A program made the position numbers and the translations under genes. From Porticoccaceae bacterium (GTDB lineage Bacteria; Pseudomonadota; Gammaproteobacteria; Pseudomonadales; Porticoccaceae), in NCBI GenBank assembly GCA_030590275.1, contig JAUUYV010000100.1:1-6722 (forward strand): a stretch of 6,722 nucleotides of DNA. The letters are read 5' to 3'. Positions 1 through 5,662 of this stretch are shown here, in pieces. Numbering within the stretch: position 1 is the first letter of the stretch; each line of letters begins with the position of its first letter. Under the pieces are notes generated by a model, which saw nothing but the letters and a program-made list of their open reading frames with translations, was not told the DNA's origin and did not search any database.

Positions 1-467
1 ATTGGCAAATACTCGCGGTAGACAACTTGCCGGAAGCTGTAGCTTTAGCGGAAAATAACCGTGCTCGTCTGGGTTTTGAGCATGTACGCGTGAGTCAAAG
101 CGACTGGTTTTCAAATATCGACGGTGACCGAAAATTCGGTTTAATTCTCAGTAATCCACCTTATATTGCCCCCAACGACCCACATCTGGAGAAAGGAGAC
201 GTTCGTTTTGAACCGTATTCGGCGCTTGTGGCCAAAGAAGCTGGATTCGCGGATATAGAAAAGATTATTACTCGGGCTGTGGGTTTCCTGGCTGAAGAAG
301 GCTGGATATTAATTGAACACGGCAGTGATCAGGGTGAAGGCGTGCGCAGTAGATTGAAAGCGCATTACAGTGATGTGGCTACCTGGTGCGATATGGCCGG
401 GCTTGAGCGAGTGAGTGGTGGGAGCTATCGCTGTGAGAGTAAAATAAAACCTGCTGGTAAGATCTAA
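1..467 (+). CDS. prmC: Peptide chain release factor N5-glutamine methyltransferase, C-terminal part (5' end outside window)
   Basis: The reading frame is open from the left edge (first full codon at 3) to TAA at 465-467, giving 155 visible residues. It starts inside the Rossmann methyltransferase fold: an ILAVD strand whose Asp normally contacts the SAM ribose comes first, then LPEAVALAENN. The signature SNPPY lies at 150-164; NPPY binds the substrate glutamine side chain in N5-glutamine methyltransferases. The following DPHLEKGDVRFEP block and LIEHG strand are typical of PrmC (HemK) and differ from the ribosomal-protein enzyme PrmB. The family methylates the GGQ glutamine of release factors RF1 and RF2 in the cytosol. 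The C-terminus (ERVSGGSYRCES) fits the family's end, with a short extra tail. Usual length is about 280 residues, so roughly the first 120 are missing. An internal TTG at 27 is not the real start, because conserved sequence runs upstream of it. Confidence 0.93.
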   Translation, partial: WQILAVDNLPEAVALAENNRARLGFEHVRVSQSDWFSNIDGDRKFGLILSNPPYIAPNDPHLEKGDVRFEPYSALVAKEAGFADIEKIITRAVGFLAEEGWILIEHGSDQGEGVRSRLKAHYSDVATWCDMAGLERVSGGSYRCESKIKPAGKI

Positions 468-561
468 CATCAATTAAGCTGCGTGGAAATATCTTATAAG
501 GATGCTCTGATAAACCTTCCGCACCTGAGATAATGCAAGAGCTTGTTTAAATTAGACGGGT

Positions 562-567
562 TATACT
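562..567 (+). promoter_or_regulatory. Possible -10 element for the CBS gene
   Basis: TATACT matches five of six bases of the sigma-70 -10 consensus and lies about 85 bases before the CBS start codon. No good -35 is correctly placed: TTGTTT at 543-548 is only 13 bases away. The rest of the 468-652 gap shows no convincing terminator hairpin and no further gene. Confidence 0.2.
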
Positions 568-652
568 TTCAGTGTAAACAGCCCTAGATGATTGCTTACA
601 TCACAAACGAAAACCCTTTTGGGATAAATAATAAAAATACGAGAAACCAAGT

Positions 653-1057
653 ATGTCAAAGTCCATTGAAGTGCGGGAATACATGCGTAAACCGGTTACG
701 GTAGAACAAAGCATAACCGTATCTGAGGCTGCGCAGGTCATATTGGAAAATAAACTTTCAGGTGTTGTCGTTGTTGATAATGACACAAATTTGGTGGGTA
801 TGTTGTCCGAATTAGACTGCCTGAAGGCTATGGTTAGTGCGGTCTACAATGGCAATACCCCTGGAGCAGAGATAGTCAAAGATGTGATGACGGCAGAGGT
901 CGAAGTCAACCGTCCCGACGAGGATATTATTACGGTTGCTGCCACTATGCTGGATCACAAGCACCGGAGGCGCCCTGTCGTCGAGAATGGAAAATTAATT
1001 GGGCAAGTTACCTGTCGCCAATTATTGGGGGCTATCAAGGGTTTTGGTGAGACTTAG
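653..1057 (+). CDS. Small protein of two CBS domains
   Basis: This 134-residue protein is almost entirely a tandem CBS pair (Bateman module): CBS1 about residues 7-62 and CBS2 about 74-128. Such pairs usually sense adenosine nucleotides and act on a partner protein, or form stand-alone dimers. CBS1 keeps the nucleotide-ribose motif as G49-M-L-S52-x-x-D55. In CBS2 the same place reads G117-Q-V-T120-x-x-Q123, so the usual Asp is replaced by Gln; this may mean one site is weakened. Both repeats open with the family's YM/VM element (REYMRKPV, KDVMTAEV). There is no transmembrane segment and no catalytic domain. ATG at 653 is the first sensible start; only a weak GAGA stands upstream as ribosome binding site. 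The gene lies 185 bases after prmC and converges on the lipoprotein gene. Its partner cannot be told from context. The CBS call is firm; the role is unknown. Confidence 0.9.
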   Translation: MSKSIEVREYMRKPVTVEQSITVSEAAQVILENKLSGVVVVDNDTNLVGMLSELDCLKAMVSAVYNGNTPGAEIVKDVMTAEVEVNRPDEDIITVAATMLDHKHRRRPVVENGKLIGQVTCRQLLGAIKGFGET

Positions 1058-1080
1058 AGTAAGCGTATTTAAACTGGTTT

Positions 1081-1701
1081 CTAGTTCACTACGCTACGAA
1101 TAGTCGATGCGTTAATAGCTTGCAGGGGCCCAAGAGGGTTTTTGCGAATTTTTTCTCCGCTCACATTGGGTTCTCCACTCCATATTTTATAGACAACCGT
1201 ATCGTTTTTGATCACGATTAAGGCATCAAAAGTCCAGCCTGTTTTAATGGTCTTCCGCTTAAAAGTAAATAGATCCATAAATACGTTTCCAACCCGTTTG
1301 CTTTTAATTCTTCGGGGGTGGGCTTCGTAGCCCAAGCACTTATTTTGGGCGCGAATACAATTACTCAGGCCAGGATCCAGGTCTTCGAGAGTGATGGACT
1401 GTTTTGGCATAAAGCGGGCAATAATATCCAGATAAGAAAGGACTTTGATGTTGGGCTGGGAGAAGGGGTCGTAACCAAGCTTTTTTAGTTGATCTACGCT
1501 GGTTTCGTAGGGAACAATTTTGTTGTAATCGTTCAGTGCATCATCAAAATAGTCCCAGCGGGTTCGAGCGGTGTCTTCCGTATGAGGTAATACATTACCG
1601 CAGGCGCCGAGCATTGCTGTTAATAATAAAACTGGGATGGCGGATAAATACGAGGCTGAGCGCCTTTTGTGATTATTTGTTTGTGGAAAAATTTGTGTCA
1701 T
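1081..1701 (-). CDS. Uncharacterised outer-membrane-type lipoprotein
   Basis: From ATG at 1701 the protein has 206 residues. It begins with a lipoprotein signal peptide: a polar n-region ending HKRR (11-14), a hydrophobic stretch about 17-31 and a lipobox L31-G-A-C34, so Cys34 should be lipidated after cleavage. The residue after Cys is Gly, not Asp, which by the usual rule favours the outer membrane. The mature part has no further membrane segment. It contains YNKIVPYETSVDQLKKLGYDP, then PNIKVLSYLDIIARFMP, and near the C-terminus WTFDALIVIKNDTVVYKIWSG, a likely beta-hairpin. The 'T..QLKKLG' segment recalls, weakly, small SmpA/OmlA-like lipoproteins, but I do not recognise a named family. A TTG at 1773 would add 24 residues in front of the signal peptide and has no ribosome binding site, so it was not chosen. 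It lies 95 bases downstream of pilZ on the same strand and ends tail to tail with the CBS gene, only 23 bases apart. Confidence 0.8.
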   Translation of the reverse strand: MTQIFPQTNNHKRRSASYLSAIPVLLLTAMLGACGNVLPHTEDTARTRWDYFDDALNDYNKIVPYETSVDQLKKLGYDPFSQPNIKVLSYLDIIARFMPKQSITLEDLDPGLSNCIRAQNKCLGYEAHPRRIKSKRVGNVFMDLFTFKRKTIKTGWTFDALIVIKNDTVVYKIWSGEPNVSGEKIRKNPLGPLQAINASTIRSVVN

Positions 1702-1796
1702 GTTTAGCGCAGAGTTTTCGCTAGCTTTTTGTATTGGAAAGATGATTTGGACAGATGGCCAATTAAGTAGCAAACGGGGAATGACAGATAAGATGT

Positions 1797-2174
1797 TCAG
1801 GAGGAAACACCAAAAATATCGGCGGCCTGTAGTAGTAGTAATCGATTGGTTGGCGAAAGTGCGATAATTTTACACCCGGCACAGTATTGGTGAGGATTAT
1901 TGAAATCCCGGCGTTGCCAGCTTATTCGTACTCCTGCGTGAATTAAAACTTCGCCTTTGTCTGGATGTGGTAATTTGATAACAACCAGCTGGTGTCCGTC
2001 ATCAGGGAAATGGCAGTGGGTAAATAGCATAAAGCCGCGGGTCGATATGTCGCCGAGGTAGCCGATTTCTCTCTTTGAAGGGTAGTCGTAAACCTTCGCC
2101 AGGGCTCCAAAATGCGGCCGTCTGGAGTGGCGTTTGTTGCGTATATCTTCTTCTTGTGCGGAGAGAGTAGCCAT
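1797..2174 (-). CDS. Single-domain PilZ protein, likely cyclic-di-GMP effector
   Basis: From ATG at 2174 this is a 125-residue cytosolic protein consisting of one PilZ domain. The two cyclic-di-GMP binding elements are both present: an RxxxR in RHSRR (residues 15-19) and D42-x-S44-x-x-G47 in GDISTRGF. The rest follows the PilZ beta-barrel pattern (LVVIKLP, VLIHAGVRISW, YCAGCKII) with a C-terminal helix. Such proteins bind cyclic-di-GMP and act on a partner in motility, polysaccharide or adhesion control; the partner is not visible here. The frame continues upstream to TTG at 2210, which would add IAWFAIIVAM, a hydrophobic stretch out of place in a cytosolic domain. That TTG has an AGG seven bases ahead, so it is not excluded. 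The ATG has no clear ribosome binding site. The gene follows the MATE gene by 61 bases (25 if TTG is used), compatible with co-transcription. Confidence 0.88.
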   Translation of the reverse strand: MATLSAQEEDIRNKRHSRRPHFGALAKVYDYPSKREIGYLGDISTRGFMLFTHCHFPDDGHQLVVIKLPHPDKGEVLIHAGVRISWQRRDFNNPHQYCAGCKIIALSPTNRLLLLQAADIFGVSS

Positions 2175-2190
2175 CGCTACAATGATAGCG
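2175..2190. repeat. Small dyad directly before the pilZ ATG
   Basis: CGCTA, six bases, then TAGCG form a perfect five-base inverted repeat ending immediately before the chosen start codon of the PilZ gene. In RNA it could form a short hairpin over the initiation region. It could equally be chance. Confidence 0.25.
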
Positions 2191-2235
2191 AACCACGCTA
2201 TGTGTGCCAAGTTAGCGCCTGGGTTTCTTTATGTT

Positions 2236-3693
2236 TTATTTGGTTTTTGAGATAAAGGTTTGAGACGTGTGTCTCACTCTTAGAGTGGTCAGGGTAGCGA
2301 TAATGATGAGGGTGCTTACCATGCCAATCCAGAACCCTTCGACGCCTCGCATGGGACCCCACAAGTTTGTTATAGCAAGCGAATACGAAAGCGGAAATCC
2401 GAGTATCCAGTAGGCACCTGCAGCGAGAAGCAGGGTAATTCTTGTGTCCTTGTATCCGCGCAGCGCTCCGTTACCACAAATGTTTATGGCGTCAAAAACC
2501 CTGAAGGCAGCGGCGTAAACTAATAGCAATGAGGCTAGCTCGCGGACCGTTTGATCGGGGCTAAACATTGCGGTGATGTGGTCGCGGAAAATAATGACGG
2601 TAAGCGCCTGCAGTAAGGCAAGGGCGGCGGCAAAACCGATACCGGCAAAAGCCATGCGACGCGCCCGTGTTTCAGTTTGTTGTCCTAGTTCATGGGCTAC
2701 CAGTACAGAGATGGCCTGGGATATACCCATAGGGATCATAAACATCACCCAGTCCACGGAGATCGCGATAGAGTGGCCGCTCACTACTGTTGCACCCAGG
2801 TGGGCGACAAATAGCGGAATAATCAGGAAGAAGCCGCCCTCCGCCAGGATCGCACCGCCAATGGGGAGGCCAACCTTTAGTGTTTCCCTGCTGTCGCGCC
2901 AACGAGTTTTGATATCTCGAGACAGTAGATGGAAAGTGGTCAGTGTCGAAGATATTCGAGTGTAAATGAGCTCGCCTAAGACAATAAACAGCGATACCAG
3001 CAGGGTGGCCCAGCCACAACCTGCTCCACCGAGGGCGGGGATTTCCCACCAGCCAAAGACAAATGCCAGATCGACAGGGATGTTGATTAAAAATCCAGCG
3101 CTATTAAAGACCATGGCGACGCGGGGGTGATCCAGGCTTTCGAAACTGGTGCGAAAAACCATCATGTAGGGGAGTAAAAAAGCTGAGCCCGACATCGGCA
3201 GCAGATAAGCCTGAGTAAGATCGCGGACCGTATCTGTGGTGTCTAGATAAGGCAAGGTCAGGATACCTAGCGTAATACCGCAGGCTGAAAATATACCCAG
3301 TGGCATGGCAAGTTTGAGGGCGCCCTGGAATTGTCGTCTTATGCCTTTTGTGTCCCCCGCGCCATAGAGTTGGCCAATCAGCGGCCCATTACCCAACATA
3401 ATGCCAACTACAAGCATGATGGAAAGGTTAAATACGGTACTACCGAGCGCTACGGCGGCCAGGTCATCGGTGCTTACCCGGCCGGCGACTATAATGTCGG
3501 TAATGCTCATGCCGACGATGGCTAACTGCCCGACGGTGATGGGCAGGGCAAGATTAACGATACGGCGGACGAGATCCCGGCGGGTATCTGTTGTTGCCCC
3601 TTCTACCCCGAAACTTTCTGTCGTGGAGCTGATCGGCTTTATAAGCCTTGAATCGAGACCTTCCACGGTATTGGGCTTGGTGGGGGGCTGCAA
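2236..3693 (-). CDS. MATE-family (NorM/MdtK-like) multidrug or cation antiporter
   Basis: This 485-residue inner-membrane protein shows about 12 hydrophobic segments in two halves, the MATE fold, which exports cationic drugs or metabolites in exchange for Na+ or H+. TM1 carries ALPITVGQLAIVGMSITD followed by IIVAGRVSTDDLAAVALG, the classic NorM signature. Asp66 matches the essential TM1 Asp of NorM, Glu285 in ILAEGGFF matches the TM7 Glu, and Asp401 in VFDAINIC is the probable TM10 acidic residue. GALRGYKDT (409-417) is another family mark. About 44 polar residues precede TM1, longer than usual. The start is TTG at 3693, supported by GGAG ten bases upstream; the alternative is GTG at 3666 (residue 10), which has no such site. 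No ATG occurs before TM1, and an in-frame stop at 3739-3741 bounds the N-terminus. It is divergent from the glutamate-synthase-like gene and just upstream of pilZ. The substrate cannot be predicted. Confidence 0.93.
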   Translation of the reverse strand: MQPPTKPNTVEGLDSRLIKPISSTTESFGVEGATTDTRRDLVRRIVNLALPITVGQLAIVGMSITDIIVAGRVSTDDLAAVALGSTVFNLSIMLVVGIMLGNGPLIGQLYGAGDTKGIRRQFQGALKLAMPLGIFSACGITLGILTLPYLDTTDTVRDLTQAYLLPMSGSAFLLPYMMVFRTSFESLDHPRVAMVFNSAGFLINIPVDLAFVFGWWEIPALGGAGCGWATLLVSLFIVLGELIYTRISSTLTTFHLLSRDIKTRWRDSRETLKVGLPIGGAILAEGGFFLIIPLFVAHLGATVVSGHSIAISVDWVMFMIPMGISQAISVLVAHELGQQTETRARRMAFAGIGFAAALALLQALTVIIFRDHITAMFSPDQTVRELASLLLVYAAAFRVFDAINICGNGALRGYKDTRITLLLAAGAYWILGFPLSYSLAITNLWGPMRGVEGFWIGMVSTLIIIATLTTLRVRHTSQTFISKTK

Positions 3694-3880
3694 GGGGATA
3701 AGTCTCCAGTTGGCACTGTCAAAGAGCGCCGTTTTGAATTATTTTACACGCTGACACCGAAGTTTTCGTGATTGTGGTAGTTATTTTTAAACAGAGTTAT
3801 AAAAAATGCTTTATCGTTTAGCGCGCTGTCAAGCAGTACTGGACTGGTGAGCAGGAAGGTGTTCGTGAGCTAATCTTATC

Positions 3881-3906
3881 AACCTGGCGACCAAAACTGT
3901 CAGGTT
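3881..3906. promoter_or_regulatory. Inverted repeat in the leader of the glutamate-synthase-like gene
   Basis: AACCTG at 3881-3886 and CAGGTT at 3901-3906 are a perfect six-base dyad separated by 14 bases. As RNA the pairing extends inward through G-U, C-G and G-U pairs to a nine-pair stem with an eight-base loop. It ends 13 bases before the ribosome binding site. It may be an operator or a leader hairpin. The surrounding divergent region (3694-3928) must hold promoters for both flanking genes, but I see no strong -35/-10 pair in either direction. Confidence 0.35.
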
Positions 3907-3918
3907 AACAAAGTGATT

Positions 3919-3923
3919 GGGAG
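3919..3923 (+). promoter_or_regulatory. Ribosome binding site that sets a GTG start
   Basis: GGGAG lies five bases before GTG at 3929. It overlaps the earlier in-frame TTG at 3917, so that TTG cannot use it. The site therefore favours the GTG start. Confidence 0.65.
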
Positions 3924-3928
3924 TTATT

Positions 3929-5443
3929 GTGGAACAATCCGATTTTTCTGTGTGGATTCTCGTATTACAGGTGTTTGCAGTTACTATTCTCGCAGTGTTT
4001 TTAATTGGCCTGGCGGTAGTGGTCTGGATGTATGTGGTAGACGTTCGTCAAAAGCAGCATACCCTTCGGCGTAATTATCCCGTTATTGGGCGTTTCCGCT
4101 ACTTTTTCGAGCATCTCGGGGAGTTTTTTCGACAGTATTTTTTTGCTATGGATCGCGAGGAAATGCCCTTCAACAGGGCGCAACGTTCCTGGGTATATCG
4201 GGCAGCAAAAAATAGCGATAGCACCATCGCATTTGGATCCACCGTCAATGCTACTGCTCCGGGTGCAGTTTTATTTGTACCTCATCCTTTTCCCCCGCTG
4301 AAGACTCAGGAAGACCATGTGCATCCGGTAGAAATTGGTCCTCACTGCCGGTCGCCCTACCTCGCCAAATCGTATTTCAACGTGTCTGCTATGAGTTTTG
4401 GAGCAATTTCAAAGCCTGCGGTGGATGCTCTATCCAAAGGTTGCGCAGCTGCGGGCTGTTGGTTAAATACCGGGGAGGGGGGGCTTTCAAGCTATCATCT
4501 GTCCGGTAATTGCGATGTGGTCTTCCAGATTGGCACCGCCAAATACGGTATTCGTGGTGAAGACGGTGGCTGGAGCGATGACAAACTTCTAGGAATCGCC
4601 GCCCACGGTCAGGTGAAGATGTTTGAAATTAAATTAAGCCAGGGAGCCAAGCCAGGTAAAGGTGGGATTCTGCCTGGGGTGAAGGTCACCGAAGAGGTTG
4701 CGCTTGCTCGTGATATTCCTGTAGGAGAGACGTCTATTAGCCCTAACGGTCATCCCGATATTCGAAACGTCAAAGACTTGCTGGATAGGATTAGCTATAT
4801 TCGCGAACTAACTGGAAAGCCTGTGGGCTTTAAAATGGTGGTAGGAGGGCTACGATTTTTTGATCAACTATTCGAAGAAATTTTACGGCGAGGTCAGGAG
4901 CATGCCCCTGATTTTATAACTATTGATAGTGGTGATGGCGGCACTGGCGCCGCGCCGCAAAGTTTGATGGATCATGCCGGCCTCACCATTCGCGAGAGCT
5001 TGCCAGAAGTCATTGATAGACTGAAAGAGTATGGCTTGCGAGAACGTATTCGGGTGGTGGCTGCTGGTAAGCTTATCACCCCAGTTGATGTGGCCTGGGC
5101 GCTGTGCGTCGGTGCTGATTTTGCGACATCTGCCCGCGGGTTCATGTTCGCGCTAGGTTGTATTCAGGCAATGCAGTGCAATAAAAATACCTGTCCTACA
5201 GGTGTCGCTACCCACAACCCCGATCTTCAACGGGGTCTTGACGTTACCGATAAGGCCGCACGTGTTGCCTACTACGTTGCTAATATGGTTAAAGAAGTTA
5301 ATATTATTGCCCATACTTGCGGTATTGAAGACCCCTCCCATTTTAATCGCTCTCACGCGCGTATCGTGACGGGAATGGGGCAATCAGAAACCCTCAATGC
5401 GTATTATGCTCGGATCAGTCATTCGATGAATGCTAATCAATGA
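3929..5443 (+). CDS. Membrane-anchored FMN/3Fe-4S glutamate-synthase-domain protein (stand-alone GltB-like core)
   Basis: With GTG at 3929 the protein has 504 residues. Residues 8-37 form a single long transmembrane segment, followed by a linker and then the FMN-binding glutamate synthase domain (about 90-490). Recognisable core motifs are A-M-S-F-G-A-I-S (154-161), NTGEGG (180-185), KPGKGG (241-246) and SGDGGTGAAP (334-343), which build the FMN and 2-oxoglutarate/2-iminoglutarate site in glutamate synthase. Cys411, Cys417 and Cys422 in the pattern C-x5-C-x4-C followed by PTGVATHNP match the 3Fe-4S cluster of GltB. Missing are the N-terminal glutaminase domain with its catalytic Cys and the C-terminal GltB domain, so it cannot take ammonia from glutamine by itself. 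Bacillus YerD is a similar stand-alone, membrane-anchored example; the true reaction of this group is not established. It probably acts on the cytoplasmic face of the inner membrane, taking electrons from an unknown donor. A DoxX gene follows in the same direction. Confidence 0.92.
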   Translation: MEQSDFSVWILVLQVFAVTILAVFLIGLAVVVWMYVVDVRQKQHTLRRNYPVIGRFRYFFEHLGEFFRQYFFAMDREEMPFNRAQRSWVYRAAKNSDSTIAFGSTVNATAPGAVLFVPHPFPPLKTQEDHVHPVEIGPHCRSPYLAKSYFNVSAMSFGAISKPAVDALSKGCAAAGCWLNTGEGGLSSYHLSGNCDVVFQIGTAKYGIRGEDGGWSDDKLLGIAAHGQVKMFEIKLSQGAKPGKGGILPGVKVTEEVALARDIPVGETSISPNGHPDIRNVKDLLDRISYIRELTGKPVGFKMVVGGLRFFDQLFEEILRRGQEHAPDFITIDSGDGGTGAAPQSLMDHAGLTIRESLPEVIDRLKEYGLRERIRVVAAGKLITPVDVAWALCVGADFATSARGFMFALGCIQAMQCNKNTCPTGVATHNPDLQRGLDVTDKAARVAYYVANMVKEVNIIAHTCGIEDPSHFNRSHARIVTGMGQSETLNAYYARISHSMNANQ

Positions 5444-5464
5444 ACATTATTTAATGGCCTCTAA

Positions 5465-5509
5465 GCACAAGCAGGGATGCGAGTTTTGTGCAGGCAGCCG
5501 TTTGGTTGC
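5465..5509 (+). other. Two consecutive stem-loops after the glutamate-synthase-like gene
   Basis: GCACAA at 5465-5470 pairs perfectly with TTGTGC at 5486-5491. GCAGCC at 5494-5499 pairs with GGTTGC at 5504-5509 (one G-U) around a GTTT loop. They begin 21 bases after the stop codon. Neither is followed by a T run, so they are not a classical intrinsic terminator; they may stabilise the 3' end or mean nothing. Confidence 0.25.
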
Positions 5510-5549
5510 TGCGTAGATCCCGGGTATCGACAGGGGTAAAGCAAGCAGA

Positions 5550-5579
5550 TTGAAGATGAAGGGAATTTTCTTCGATAAG
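5550..5579 (+). promoter_or_regulatory. Possible sigma-70 promoter for the doxX gene
   Basis: TTGAAG (5550-5555) as -35 and GATAAG (5574-5579) as -10 stand 18 bases apart; each matches four of six consensus positions. The -10 overlaps a palindrome, which would suit regulation. This is a weak call. Confidence 0.25.
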
Positions 5580-5586
5580 TCTTATC
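5574..5586. promoter_or_regulatory. Palindrome GATAAG-T-CTTATC, possible operator
   Basis: A perfect six-base inverted repeat with a single central base lies 61-73 bases before the doxX start and overlaps the candidate -10. The tight spacing and perfect symmetry resemble a small dimeric repressor site. No T run follows, and the one-base centre rules out a terminator hairpin. Confidence 0.35.
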
Positions 5587-5608
5587 AAAACTTCCTCAGT
5601 AGGAGTAC

Positions 5609-5662
5609 ATGCTGACAACAATCACAACTAAAGGGAAGGCGGAATTATGGCTTCACCGATAA
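5609..5662 (+). CDS. 17-codon upstream ORF overlapping the doxX start
   Basis: ATG at 5609 is preceded by AGGAG at 5601-5605, a near-ideal ribosome binding sequence though only three bases away. It opens a 17-residue frame (MLTTITTKGKAELWLHR) ending in TAA at 5660-5662. It is in a different frame from doxX and overlaps its first 16 bases. It could be a leader peptide giving translational coupling, or a chance ORF. No known leader family is recognised, and the peptide has neither an amino-acid run nor a stall motif. Confidence 0.3.
   Translation: MLTTITTKGKAELWLHR

Noticed and set aside
1072..1086. AACTGG-TTT-CTAGTT hairpin between the convergent CBS and lipoprotein genes, as a bidirectional terminator.
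   Set aside because: The stem is short with one G-U pair and is not followed by a T run in either direction; it also overlaps the lipoprotein stop codon.
1702..1773. TTG start at 1773 for the lipoprotein.
   Set aside because: It would put 24 residues before the signal peptide and has no ribosome binding sequence; ATG at 1701 gives a normal lipoprotein leader.
2690..3049. Open frame of 119 codons on the minus strand inside the MATE gene.
   Set aside because: It lies wholly inside a convincing MATE coding frame and its translation shows no domain; it is a shadow frame.
3875..3882. CTTATCAA occurs upstream of both the glutamate-synthase-like gene and doxX (5581-5588).
   Set aside because: Eight-base matches are expected many times by chance in a window this size, and the spacing to the start codons differs.
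3917..3928. TTG start at 3917 for the glutamate-synthase-like gene.
   Set aside because: The GGGAG site overlaps this codon and is well placed only for GTG at 3929.
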